Shown here: piece by piece, positions 34,529 to 42,802 of the stretch | How the letters are laid out: each line of letters begins with the position of its first letter | Position numbering within the stretch: the stretch's first letter is position 1 | Program-made: the position numbers and the translations under genes | NCBI RefSeq assembly: GCF_009695545.1 | Contig: NZ_VUNS01000015.1 | Coordinates: forward strand, 62,001 to 126,000 | Reading direction: 5' to 3' | From: Victivallis lenta | GTDB taxonomy: Bacteria; Verrucomicrobiota; Lentisphaeria; Victivallales; Victivallaceae | DNA length: 64,000 nt | Notes under the pieces: model-generated | The model's input: the letters and a program-made list of their open reading frames with translations, nothing else | Told to the model about the DNA's origin: nothing | The model's database searches: none

Positions 34529-35548
34529 TCAATAGCACGGAACCTGATTTTCCGAGTCCGGCCTGACGGCTCCGGCCCCGGGGACACTGCCGTCGTCCGG
34601 CAGGAATTCCCGCAGCGCCGCCGCATAATCCTCGAGGGCGGCCGTACCGTGGGCGGAGAAGTATTCGCCGTCCATGTAGACGGCAAACGAGGTGATGTTC
34701 CGGATTCCGGCGCCCGCGTACGCATCCAGATCGCGCCGCAGCAGCTCCGGGCGGACGAACGGCCGCCGCGCCGGTTTCCGGTAGCCGCTGAACAGCGACG
34801 AATCCAGCCAGTATTCGAGGATGTGGGTATTCCGCATCCCGAAGAAAGCGCCCAGCTCCCGGAAAGCATTGAAAAACCTCCGGTTCACCGCGCACGCCGG
34901 ATCGTTCAGCGCGTGATGATAGCAGCGGACGTACGGGGCGAATTCGAGAAACACATTTTCGCGCGGCTCGACCCGTTCCGGCACCTCATAGCACCCGAGG
35001 TACGCCAGGCAGGCGACCTCGGCCAGCGGGTCGACGCGCCGGATTCCGTCGGCAATCGCGTTGACGCCCAGCAGATTCAGTTCCGACGCAGTGTACTTCG
35101 AGCACTCCCGGCAGTGGCAGTATGCGTCCTCCCGGTCGGCGCCCCAGAAGTAATAGCGGTGCGTCGTCGAACGCAGCTTTTCCGCCAGGCGGCCGGCGTT
35201 GGCGGCCAGAATCGCGGGAACGTCCGGATTCGTGACGCACCAGTTCGCCGTCGCGCTCCGGCTCTCCTCCCTGAAACTGAGCGCAAAATATTCCGGGCGG
35301 CTTTCAAACAGGGAGACAGGCAGCAGCGACGCCGCAGCGTGAACTTCGTATTCACACTCGATTCCGGCAGAACGGAAATCGCGGCGGAACTCCTCCGACG
35401 CCGTCGCGCCGAGCTGCCGGAGCACATCATGGTTCGCGCCGCCGCCGGAATGAACCCCCAGCGTATTCAACCGCAGCTCCGCCAGCCCGGATTTCCAGTC
35501 CACGCCGGAAAAATCCGGCGGGGTCAGCACGATGCCTCTTTTATTCAT
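34529..35548 (-). CDS. DUF4838-type carbohydrate-active protein
   Basis: A 339-residue protein with the DUF4838 pattern seen beside glycosidases: YYFWGADREDAYCHCRECSK, LNLLGVNAIADGIRRVDPLA, VACLAYLGCYEVPERVEP and VFLEFAPYVRCYHHALND. The CxCxxC cluster (residues near 190) could bind metal. The fold is a TIM-barrel-like domain related to alpha-glucuronidases, and a glycoside hydrolase role is inferred. No signal peptide is visible, so it may act in the cytoplasm. AAAGGA precedes the ATG at 35548. It is divergent from an AraC regulator, which probably controls it. Confidence 0.72.
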   Translation of the reverse strand: MNKRGIVLTPPDFSGVDWKSGLAELRLNTLGVHSGGGANHDVLRQLGATASEEFRRDFRSAGIECEYEVHAAASLLPVSLFESRPEYFALSFREESRSATANWCVTNPDVPAILAANAGRLAEKLRSTTHRYYFWGADREDAYCHCRECSKYTASELNLLGVNAIADGIRRVDPLAEVACLAYLGCYEVPERVEPRENVFLEFAPYVRCYHHALNDPACAVNRRFFNAFRELGAFFGMRNTHILEYWLDSSLFSGYRKPARRPFVRPELLRRDLDAYAGAGIRNITSFAVYMDGEYFSAHGTAALEDYAAALREFLPDDGSVPGAGAVRPDSENQVPCY

Positions 35549-35563
35549 GATAATCCTTTCCCG

Positions 35564-35606
35564 GTTGTTGACGTTTGTTCTCTATCGGTATATTATATAC
35601 AACAAC
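35564..35606. promoter_or_regulatory. Palindromic divergent control region
   Basis: A perfect 13-base palindrome GTATATTATATAC (35588-35600) supplies a TATTAT -10 on the plus strand and a TATAAT -10 on the minus strand. It is flanked by a seven-base inverted repeat, GTTGTTG (35564-35570) and CAACAAC (35600-35606). The minus-strand -35 is poor (TTCCCG), which suits activator-dependent expression of the DUF4838 operon. Confidence 0.55.
35568..35596 (+). promoter_or_regulatory. Promoter of the AraC regulator gene
   Basis: TTGACG (35568-35573), 17 bases, TATTAT (35591-35596), embedded in the palindromic region. The ATG at 35640 follows about 40 bases later. Confidence 0.6.
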
Positions 35607-35639
35607 ACGCTCCGCGGGAATGGAATATTTGGAAAAAAG

Positions 35640-36467
35640 ATGAGCATTTTGCGCAAAATCGAACAATTCAACGAACTCTGCGTGGTCTGTTTTCCATTCG
35701 AAGGAGATGAACGGCTCTATATGCCGCTTTGCGGCATGACCTACTGCCGGCCGAATTACGCCTTGGGGCGGCGCGCTTCGCGCGAATGCGTGCTGGAATA
35801 TATCGTGAGCGGGCGCGGCGAATTCACCACCGAGCGCTGCCGCTGCTTCCCGGCACAGGGAGACATCTACATCGCGCACCGCGGATCGACCTACAGCTAC
35901 CGGACCGATCCCGATGACTGCTGGGTGAAAATCTGGTTCAATATCCAGGGAACGCTGATCGACGACCTGCTCCGCCTTTACCGCCTCGAGCATGTCGAAT
36001 ACATCCCCAACTCCGGGCAGGAGGAGCTTTTCCGCGGCTGTCTCGAACAGATGCAGGGCAATACCGGCAGCGCCCACGAAACGGCGACGCTGGTCGCCCA
36101 CAAGCTCGTTTACGGAATCGCCCGGCAGCTTTATTCGGATGCCCCGGCCTGCCGGAATCCGATCGCCGCCGAGCTGAAGAGCTGGATCGAGCGAAACGCC
36201 GTCCGTACGCTCTCGCTGCCCGAACTCTCCCGGAAATTCGGCTATTCCCCTTCCCAGCTGATCCGCATCTTCCAGCGGGAGTACGGGGAGACGCCCTATC
36301 AGTATTTCCTGAAAAAGAAGCTCGAACTGGCGGCGGTCATGCTCCGAAATACCGGGAAATCCGTCAAGGAGATCGCCTTCACCCTCGAATTCTCAGACGC
36401 CTATTATTTTTCGAACATCTTCAAACGCCATTACGGAATTTCGCCCCGCGATTTCCGGCAGCTGTAG
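35640..36467 (+). CDS. AraC-family transcriptional regulator
   Basis: A 275-residue regulator. A cupin-like sensor domain (about 1-165, with CVLEYIVSGRGEFTTERC and DIYIAHRGSTYSYRTD) precedes a double helix-turn-helix domain: SLPELSRKFGYSPSQLIRIF, then YQYFLKKKLELAAVML, and VKEIAFTLEFSDAYYFSNIF with FKRHYGISPRDFR. It probably senses a sugar and activates the divergent DUF4838 operon. The start at 35640 follows the promoter; an in-frame ATG at 35532 lies upstream of it and is rejected. Confidence 0.9.
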   Translation: MSILRKIEQFNELCVVCFPFEGDERLYMPLCGMTYCRPNYALGRRASRECVLEYIVSGRGEFTTERCRCFPAQGDIYIAHRGSTYSYRTDPDDCWVKIWFNIQGTLIDDLLRLYRLEHVEYIPNSGQEELFRGCLEQMQGNTGSAHETATLVAHKLVYGIARQLYSDAPACRNPIAAELKSWIERNAVRTLSLPELSRKFGYSPSQLIRIFQREYGETPYQYFLKKKLELAAVMLRNTGKSVKEIAFTLEFSDAYYFSNIFKRHYGISPRDFRQL

Positions 36468-36540
36468 CATTCCCTTCCGCATTCCGGCATCCCGAACGGA
36501 ATTCCGGTTATGCCCCGGCAGACGGCGGCCCGGTAAACAG

Positions 36541-36566
36541 AAAAACCCCGGCCATCGGGGCCGGGG
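36541..36566 (-). terminator. Terminator after the PA14-like gene
   Basis: CCCCGGCC pairs with GGCCGGGG around a short loop. On the minus strand it is followed by TTTTT, 50 bases beyond the PA14-like stop. Confidence 0.75.
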
Positions 36567-36615
36567 CGGATACAACATCGCTGAGAGCAGGATATCTGCC
36601 CACACTTGAATCAAA

Positions 36616-37185
36616 CTACCGATGAAACAACTCTCCGGGAGTCAGAGGACGGCTTTGGGATTCCCCGGGTTCGAAAACAAGAATCGACGGGGCAATCAAA
36701 CGCCCGATTTTCCCTGCCGCGTAAACTGAAATCGGATGATACCCCGGTTTCAGCTGAATTTTTCCAATCGCCGTGAATTCCTGTCCCCGCTTTTCGAACA
36801 CGATTTTAGCCAGCTCCTTACCGTCAACCAGAAGAAGAATCGAATAATCTCCCCTGGTCGGTCCGACGATCGAAAACTTCCACTCTCCGGACTTCTTGAC
36901 GGCAAGGAGTCCGGACCACTTCAGCATGAGATTGCGGGCAGACTGCATTGGCGCCAATTCTTCAGAATCGGCCAGTGCTTTCACGGACCAGCCATTGCCG
37001 TTATCCACAATGCTTCCGACTGCGGGAGTCTGGGGCCGGGTTCCCCACCGGTAGTTTTTAGGGAGCTGCCATACCTCAAGCAAAGCTCCGCTTTTGACCT
37101 TGACGGTCTCCTTCTCTTCGCCCGCGGCCCCGAAAGCGACAAACAAAACGGCAAGCATGACAAAAATCGGATTTCGTTTCATCAT
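36616..37185 (-). CDS. Secreted PA14-like domain protein
   Basis: A 189-residue exported protein. The signal peptide (IFVMLAVLFVAFGAAG) is followed by one beta-rich domain with the PA14 pattern: LLEVWQLPKNYRWG, LLAVKKSGEWKFSIVG, DYSILLLVDGKELAK, and LKPGYHPISVYAAGK. PA14 domains bind carbohydrate or polymers. AAGGAAAG lies before the ATG pair at 37185 and 37182; either could serve. It follows a small lipoprotein gene on the same strand and ends in a good terminator, so the two may be cotranscribed. Role otherwise unknown. Confidence 0.75.
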   Translation of the reverse strand: MMKRNPIFVMLAVLFVAFGAAGEEKETVKVKSGALLEVWQLPKNYRWGTRPQTPAVGSIVDNGNGWSVKALADSEELAPMQSARNLMLKWSGLLAVKKSGEWKFSIVGPTRGDYSILLLVDGKELAKIVFEKRGQEFTAIGKIQLKPGYHPISVYAAGKIGRLIAPSILVFEPGESQSRPLTPGELFHR

Positions 37186-37313
37186 TCGGACTTTCCTTTC
37201 ACTTTTCGAATCTTTCGCAACCGGCGGACAACTGACCCGGACCTTGCATCACTCAGGGAATCTGCATTTGCAGCCCGTCAGCAACTCCTGCCGCATATTC
37301 GAGTTACAACATG

Positions 37314-37709
37314 CTAGAACGTCTCAGGTTCTTCGATTTCATCCAGCTCATAATAAGCTTTCGGCTCATTCGCGGCCGGCGACGCAGAAACAGCTTTCGG
37401 AGCGGATGCCGCAGAACTTCTCACCGGTTCACGACCGGCGCTTTTTCGGGACACCGTCTTCTCCGATTTATCCACAGCCATATTTTCAAGCGCGACATCC
37501 GGCACGGAGATTGAATTCTCCTGACCGGCGGTCTGGATTGACGGCTGGTCCGCATCCGGCACTCGGGGCTCATTCTCCAGAATAACGACAGCTTCCCAAG
37601 TCTCCGTTCTGACCTGGGATTTAAAACCCACCGTGGAATCACAGCCGGTTAAGACCGACAGTATGCCGTATGCGGCACATATCAAGCCGAAGGTTTTCAG
37701 CAGAAACAT
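37314..37709 (-). CDS. Small lipoprotein with low-complexity tail
   Basis: A 131-residue protein. The signal MFLLKTFGLICAAYGILS ends in the lipobox VLTGC at about residue 23. The mature part is rich in E, S, A and P, with no recognisable domain, and is probably disordered. GAGGG lies seven bases before the ATG. It has its own AT-rich promoter upstream and may be cotranscribed with the PA14-like gene 128 bases downstream. No function is assigned. Confidence 0.6.
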   Translation of the reverse strand: MFLLKTFGLICAAYGILSVLTGCDSTVGFKSQVRTETWEAVVILENEPRVPDADQPSIQTAGQENSISVPDVALENMAVDKSEKTVSRKSAGREPVRSSAASAPKAVSASPAANEPKAYYELDEIEEPETF

Positions 37710-37746
37710 ACATTTCCCTCATTAGATGAAGTGTTCCATGTCATAT

Positions 37747-37775
37747 AATATATCTCAATCATAATAATATTTCAA
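37747..37775 (-). promoter_or_regulatory. Promoter of the small lipoprotein gene
   Basis: On the minus strand TTGAAA (37770-37775), 17 bases, TATATT (37747-37752), in an AT-rich stretch (37735-37830). The remaining gap to 37978 shows nothing further. Confidence 0.6.
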
Positions 37776-37978
37776 CAAGTAAAATTATTTTATTAAAACA
37801 ATCAATGACTTAACAAAGAACAACAAAAAAAGACGAAGGGAAAGATATGCCGCGCAGAAAATCAGATCCTGCAAATATCTTGCCGCCGGAAAGCCGGACC
37901 GGTTGAATCCGGCGGCAGGGATAACGGCAGAAGCCGGAGCAGAAGCCGCCTCCCGCCGGTCCGCTCCGATGCGCCACG

Positions 37979-38725
37979 TCAGCGCATCATCAGCGCAAAC
38001 ACTCCCCAGCCGAGATATTCGCGCGTATAGGTGACGTAGCGTCCGGGTTCCGAAGTCAGCAGCTCCCTGACTTCGGCCGCCAGGTCGTCGCCGGGATTCG
38101 CGGCGAGCCACCGGCGCATGGTGAGCCACTTGGCCGCCTCGTACCGGTCCCACCCCTCCTGATCCGCCAGCACCATCTCCACGACGTCGCAGCCGAGGCC
38201 GCCGAAGGACGCGACAAGGTCCGGAAGAGTCAGAAAATCGGATATCGAATTTGCAAAGCACGACCGGGCAATCTCTTCCGTCGGCGGAACCTGCCGCCAG
38301 AAAGGCTCGCCGATAAGGATGATTCCGCCGGGCAGAAGGCTCTTCGCCAGCAATTCGACGGAACCGGCGACTCCCCCGCCGATCCATGTGGCGCCGAGAC
38401 AGGCCGCGACCCCGGCTTTTTCGGAAGCGACGTAACCGGCGGCGTCTTCGTGGATGAATTCAACCCGGCCGGCGACTCCGAGCTCTTCCGCGCGGAGCTT
38501 CGCCTGTTCGGTGAACAACCGGCACAGGTCGACGCCGAGGCCGCGGATTCCGTAATCGCGCGCCCAGGTGCACAGCATTTCGCCGGAACCGCTGCCGAGG
38601 TCGAGCACGCGGGTTCCCGGCGCCAGGCGCAGCACAGCGCCGAGCGTGGCCAGTTTCTCCTCCGTAAACGGGTTATGGATGCGATGAGCGCTTTCGGTAA
38701 TCGTGAAAATACGAGGGATGTCCAA
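37979..38725 (-). CDS. Class I SAM-dependent methyltransferase
   Basis: A 248-residue methyltransferase. Motif I is RVLDLGSGSGEML, followed by GLGVDLCRLF (acidic residue for the ribose), EFIHEDAAGY and LLPGGIILIGEPFW. The N-terminal FTITESAHRIHNPFTEEKL is typical of a family of small-molecule methyltransferases of unknown substrate. It lies 46 bases after the acetyltransferase gene on the same strand and may share its transcript. Confidence 0.8.
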   Translation of the reverse strand: MDIPRIFTITESAHRIHNPFTEEKLATLGAVLRLAPGTRVLDLGSGSGEMLCTWARDYGIRGLGVDLCRLFTEQAKLRAEELGVAGRVEFIHEDAAGYVASEKAGVAACLGATWIGGGVAGSVELLAKSLLPGGIILIGEPFWRQVPPTEEIARSCFANSISDFLTLPDLVASFGGLGCDVVEMVLADQEGWDRYEAAKWLTMRRWLAANPGDDLAAEVRELLTSEPGRYVTYTREYLGWGVFALMMR

Positions 38726-38771
38726 AGCGGAAACTCCTGTTTAGCGCCGCCTCTCTCCAGCGGCAGTTGAA

Positions 38772-39329
38772 TTACGGCAGGGAACGGATCACGCGGCAGG
38801 GATTGCCGACAGCCAGGCTGTCCGGCGGAATATCCCTGGTGACGACGCTGCCGGCGCCGATCACGCTGTTCGCCCCGATCGTCACGCCCGGCAGGACGAT
38901 GACGCCGGCGCAGATCCAGACATTGTCGCCGATATTCACCGGGTGCGTGTACTCCAGCCCGGCCAGGCGCTGCTCCACGTCCATGGCGTGTTCCTCGGTG
39001 ATGATGCAGACATTCGGAGCGATGAATACATGGCTGCCGATGGTGATCTTCCCGCTGTCCATAAGCTTGCAGTTGACATTCAGGAAAAAATGATCGCCGA
39101 CCGTGGTGTTGTAGCCGTAGGTGCAGAACAGCGGCTGCTCCACCGTGCAGTTCTCGCCGACCTTTCCGAATATATTGCGGATCGCCGCCTGACGCGCCTC
39201 GCGGTCGAGCGGATGAATATGATTGTACTCGTACAGTTTCTTCACGGTGAGATCGCGGTCCGCGCTCAACTCCGGATCATTGGGCTGGTACAGCAGGCCG
39301 GCATGCGATTTTTCTTTCTCCGTCATCAT
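38772..39329 (-). CDS. Maltose/galactoside O-acetyltransferase-like hexapeptide protein
   Basis: A 185-residue left-handed beta-helix acetyltransferase of the Maa/LacA group. It has the N-terminal MTEKEKSHAGLLYQPNDPEL (Mac domain), then hexapeptide repeats with FCTYGYNTTVGDHFFLNVNC, the catalytic region TEEHAMDVEQR, NIGDNVWICAGVIVLPGVT and SVVTRDIPPDSLAVGNPCR. These enzymes acetylate sugars in the cytoplasm using acetyl-CoA. It has its own promoter and is followed by the methyltransferase gene. Confidence 0.9.
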   Translation of the reverse strand: MMTEKEKSHAGLLYQPNDPELSADRDLTVKKLYEYNHIHPLDREARQAAIRNIFGKVGENCTVEQPLFCTYGYNTTVGDHFFLNVNCKLMDSGKITIGSHVFIAPNVCIITEEHAMDVEQRLAGLEYTHPVNIGDNVWICAGVIVLPGVTIGANSVIGAGSVVTRDIPPDSLAVGNPCRVIRSLP

Positions 39330-39368
39330 CTTCTCCCTTTCCTGATATCTTTCAACTGCATGGTAACG

Positions 39369-39397
39369 AATATAGCATTCGCATGAAACCGATGCAA
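39369..39397 (-). promoter_or_regulatory. Promoter of the sugar acetyltransferase gene
   Basis: On the minus strand TTGCAT (39392-39397), 17 bases, TATATT (39369-39374). It shares the 319-base gap 39330-39648 with the SulP promoter; about 160 bases between them show nothing. Confidence 0.65.
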
Positions 39398-39557
39398 ACG
39401 GAAATGCCGTGCAAATTTGATTTCAGGGGAACAATGTCCGAATTCCGGTCCCTTCTCCCCGCCGCCCCTCCCCCGGCGCCGTTAAAGCGGAAACCGGGCC
39501 GAAGCGCCGCCTGAAGCCATGCGGCAGCCGTTCAGGGACGAAACTGCAGAAAACGCC

Positions 39558-39586
39558 TTGAAAATGATGCGGCCGGAGGTTATATT
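39558..39586 (+). promoter_or_regulatory. Promoter of the SulP transporter gene
   Basis: TTGAAA (39558-39563), 17 bases, TATATT (39581-39586), with the start codon about 60 bases on. Confidence 0.65.
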
Positions 39587-39648
39587 ATATACCTTATTTT
39601 TTATTAATTTCCGGGACTGGTTCCCGGCCAGGTGTCAAGGTGCAGCAA

Positions 39649-41319
39649 ATGTTCAGGCCCGTTCTCTTCTCCGATCTCAAGCATTACAATTTCCAGACGT
39701 TCCGCGCGGACCTTTTCGCGGGGCTGACCGTCGGTGTGGTGGCGCTGCCGCTGGCCATGGCGTTCGCCATCGCATGCGGACTGCCGCCGGAACGCGGGCT
39801 CTATACCGCCATCGCGGCGGGATTCCTGATCTCGCTCTTCGGCGGCTGCCGGGTTCAGATCGGCGGGCCGACGGGGGCATTCATCATCATCATCGCGTCG
39901 ATCGTCGCGCAGCACGGGCTCGGGGGACTGGCGGTCAGCACGCTGCTGGCGGGAGTATTCCTGATCCTGCTCGGGTTATTCCGCATGGGCGGACTCATCA
40001 AATTCGTGCCGTTCCCGGTCGTGACCGGCTTCACCTCCGGCATCGCGGTCGTGATCTTCTCGACCCAGCTCAAGGAGATCCTCGGGCTCAAGGCCGATCT
40101 GCCGGCGGAATTCCTGGAAAAGCTCAAATTCTGCGCCGGACACCTGTCGGAAACCAACCTTCACGCGCTCCTGCTCTGTCTCGGTACGACGGCGGTCATC
40201 CTCGGCTGCCGCAAACTGTTCCCGCGCCTTCCCGCCATGCTGATCGGAATGCTCGCGGCAACCGTCGCCGCCGTCATTTTCCACCTCGACGTCGAAACGA
40301 TCGGCATGAGGTTCGGAGAACTGCCGCAGGCGCTCCCTTCCCCTTCCCTGCCGGATTTCCGCTGGAATGAACTGCCGCAGCTCTTCGTCCCGGCGATGAC
40401 CATCGCGCTCCTGGCTGCAATCGAATCGCTGCTGAGCGCCACCGTCGCCGACGGCATGACCGGCGACCGCCACCGTCCCGACACGGAACTGATCGGGCAG
40501 GGAATCGGCAACATCGGCTCGGTGCTCTTCGGCGGAATCCCGGCCACCGGAGCGATTGCCCGCACCGCGACGAACATCCGCAGCGGCGCGCGGACTCCCG
40601 TGGCCGGCATCATCCACGCCGTCACGCTGACCGTGATTTTGCTGCTGTTCGGCTCCCAGGCGAAGCTGATCCCGCTGGCGGCGCTGGCCGGAATCATGAT
40701 CGTGGTCTGCATGAACATGAGCGAATGCCACGTCTTCGTGCGGATGTTCAAAGGGCCGAAAAGCGACTGGATCGTCATGGTCATCACCTTTCTCGTGACC
40801 GTGCTGGTCGATCTCGTGGCGGCAGTCGAAGTCGGCGTGCTGCTTTCGGCGCTGCTTTTCATCCGCCGCATGGCGCTGGCCGCGGACATCAAGCTCATCA
40901 CCGGCGAACTCGGCTACGACGGATGCAGCGAGCAGCCGGACCCCGACGCGACCCGCGAGAAGCACATTCCGGCCGGAGTCGCCGTTTTCGAAGTGCAGGG
41001 ACCGTTCTTTTTCGGCGCGGTGAACCGCTTTCAGGAGATGGCGCTCGGCATGCTCCGCAGCGGGCGCCCGAAGCTGATCGTGCTGCGGCTGCGCCATGTG
41101 CCGACGATCGACGCGACCGGGCTGCACGTGATTTCGGACTTCGCGGAGCGCTGCCGCCGGGAAAACATCCCGCTCGTGCTCTCCGGCGTCCGCCCGCAGC
41201 CGTTCCGGCAGTTCCACAAGTACGGCGTGAGCAATGAGGTCGGCCCCGAGAATGTCTGCGAAAACATCGACAAAGCGCTGGTCCGCGTCAACGCGATCCT
41301 GGCGGAAAAAAACGATTGA
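39649..41319 (+). CDS. SulP-family anion transporter with STAS domain
   Basis: A 556-residue inner-membrane transporter. About 12 hydrophobic segments carry SulP motifs: FAGLTVGVVALPLAMAFAIA, GGPTGAFIIIIASIV and FFGGIPATGAIART-like LFGGIPATGAIARTATN. A C-terminal STAS domain (about 430-550) has FEVQGPFFFGAV and RHVPTIDATGLHVI. SulP proteins move sulfate, bicarbonate or dicarboxylates; no partner gene indicates which. AAGG eight bases upstream favours the ATG at 39649, though a GTG at 39640 is possible. Confidence 0.88.
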   Translation: MFRPVLFSDLKHYNFQTFRADLFAGLTVGVVALPLAMAFAIACGLPPERGLYTAIAAGFLISLFGGCRVQIGGPTGAFIIIIASIVAQHGLGGLAVSTLLAGVFLILLGLFRMGGLIKFVPFPVVTGFTSGIAVVIFSTQLKEILGLKADLPAEFLEKLKFCAGHLSETNLHALLLCLGTTAVILGCRKLFPRLPAMLIGMLAATVAAVIFHLDVETIGMRFGELPQALPSPSLPDFRWNELPQLFVPAMTIALLAAIESLLSATVADGMTGDRHRPDTELIGQGIGNIGSVLFGGIPATGAIARTATNIRSGARTPVAGIIHAVTLTVILLLFGSQAKLIPLAALAGIMIVVCMNMSECHVFVRMFKGPKSDWIVMVITFLVTVLVDLVAAVEVGVLLSALLFIRRMALAADIKLITGELGYDGCSEQPDPDATREKHIPAGVAVFEVQGPFFFGAVNRFQEMALGMLRSGRPKLIVLRLRHVPTIDATGLHVISDFAERCRRENIPLVLSGVRPQPFRQFHKYGVSNEVGPENVCENIDKALVRVNAILAEKND

Positions 41320-41447
41320 TCCGGACCAAATTCCGAATATTATGAAAGCGGTCCGCTGTACCTCCACCCGAATGTGGTGAGATCAGGGGCAAATCCGATG
41401 GAGCAGATACCGAGCCGCAGGTATTTGCTCCCGGACATCATCAGGAA

Positions 41448-41702
41448 TCAGGATAATCGCACTCCAGCAATCCGACAAGCCGTCGAGTCCGGCCTTTCGG
41501 CTGATTTCCAGGCAAATCCAACTGGAATAGCTGAATGCAAGAACAAACAGAAAAAAACGGCCCCGAGAGTAATATCGATCGGCCTCCAACTTTCCGCATC
41601 GCAGATTGAAACAGTCTCCACTGCAAAAATGAATGCCAGCCAGAAGAGGAACACTCCGGCCCAAGCGATCCCCCATCGTTTACATGCGACAACAATATCC
41701 AT
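41448..41702 (-). CDS. Possible small membrane protein
   Basis: An 84-residue frame with GGGAGG about eight bases before the ATG at 41702. Two hydrophobic stretches, WAGVFLFWLAFIFAVETVSI and ITLGAVFFCLFLHSAIPVGF, are separated by a short polar link. The region is AT-richer than its neighbours, and I see no homologue. It could be a real small gene or the remnant of a longer one. The 128 bases between it and the SulP stop hold nothing recognisable. Confidence 0.35.
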   Translation of the reverse strand: MDIVVACKRWGIAWAGVFLFWLAFIFAVETVSICDAESWRPIDITLGAVFFCLFLHSAIPVGFAWKSAERPDSTACRIAGVRLS

Positions 41703-41752
41703 GCCCCCCGACCTCCCGTTTCAAAGATAAGATGGTTTGCCGCCCCCGATTC

Positions 41753-42802
41753 TTATCGCCCGCGCCACAGAAAATCGAGAAATCCCCGGAAGGCCGACGG
41801 GAGGGCGAGGGCCGCCTCGAATTCGCTTCTGGTCATCCAGGCGAACGCTTCCGCCTCACGGCCGCATTCGATGCGGAAGCCCTGCATATGCCACTCCTTA
41901 TGGGTAAAGACGTGGACGGCCTTTCCGGCCGGAACGGCACAGAGGGGTTCGGCGCCCCACTGCGCGGCCTGCGCCGACGCCTGTGCAGCCGGCAGCACGC
42001 CTTCCACGTTCGGCAGCTCCCACATTCCGGCCAGCAGCCCGGCCCGCGGACGGCGGCGGAATGCGGCTTTTTCCCCGCAGCGCAGCAGGAAAACCGTTTT
42101 CTCTTCAATGCTCCGCGCTTTTTTCGCGGCCTTCACCGGAATTTCGTCCGTGCTCCCCTCGCGGCAGGCGACGCAAAGCCCCCGCCACGGGCAGACGAGG
42201 CACATCGGTTCGCCGTTCGGCAGACAGACCGTCGCGCCGAGCTCCATCAGCGCCTGCGTGAAGTCGCCGCAGCGTCCGGGCGGATAAATCTTCCGCAGCG
42301 CATCCGAAAACGCCTGTTTCGTCTGCGGCTTCGCGATATCCTCCCGGCTCCCGGTCAGGCGCGAAACGACGCGCAGCACATTCCCGTCCACGGCGGGTTC
42401 GGGAAGGTTCATCGCGATCGAAGCGACCGCCCCGGCCGTGTAATCGCCGACTCCGGGCAGTTTCAGCAATTCCCCGCGCGAATGCGGAAACACTCCGCCG
42501 TACTCATCGACCACCAGCCGCGCGGCTTTCTTCAGATTCCGGGCGCGGCTGTAATAGCCGAGCCCCTCCCACAGCTTCATCAGCCGGTCATCATCGACCG
42601 CCGCAAGCGACTCCACGTCAGGCAGCTCGGCCATAAACCGCCGGTAGTACGGCTTGACCGCCTCGACACGGGTCTGCTGGAGCATGATCTCCGAAATCCA
42701 GACCCGGTACGGCGTCGGATTATCGCGCCACGGCAGGGACCGCTTGTTCGCACCGTACCAGCCGAGGAGCGGCGCGACCGCCTCTTCCGGCACCGTCAGC
42801 AT
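41753..42802 (-). CDS. mutY: A/G-specific adenine DNA glycosylase
   Basis: A 349-residue MutY. It has WRDNPTPYRVWISEIMLQQT with the catalytic glutamate, LWEGLGYYSRARNL, and the helix-hairpin-helix LPGVGDYTAGAVASIA followed by VDGNVLRV. An iron-sulfur cluster loop and a C-terminal NUDIX-like domain for 8-oxoG recognition (about 225-349) follow. It removes adenine opposite 8-oxoguanine. The cluster loop reads C-x7-C-x2-C-x5-C, with one residue more than the usual C-x6-C first gap. Its start overlaps the thiE stop by seven bases, so it is the last gene of a coupled three-gene operon. Confidence 0.93.
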   Translation of the reverse strand: MLTVPEEAVAPLLGWYGANKRSLPWRDNPTPYRVWISEIMLQQTRVEAVKPYYRRFMAELPDVESLAAVDDDRLMKLWEGLGYYSRARNLKKAARLVVDEYGGVFPHSRGELLKLPGVGDYTAGAVASIAMNLPEPAVDGNVLRVVSRLTGSREDIAKPQTKQAFSDALRKIYPPGRCGDFTQALMELGATVCLPNGEPMCLVCPWRGLCVACREGSTDEIPVKAAKKARSIEEKTVFLLRCGEKAAFRRRPRAGLLAGMWELPNVEGVLPAAQASAQAAQWGAEPLCAVPAGKAVHVFTHKEWHMQGFRIECGREAEAFAWMTRSEFEAALALPSAFRGFLDFLWRGR

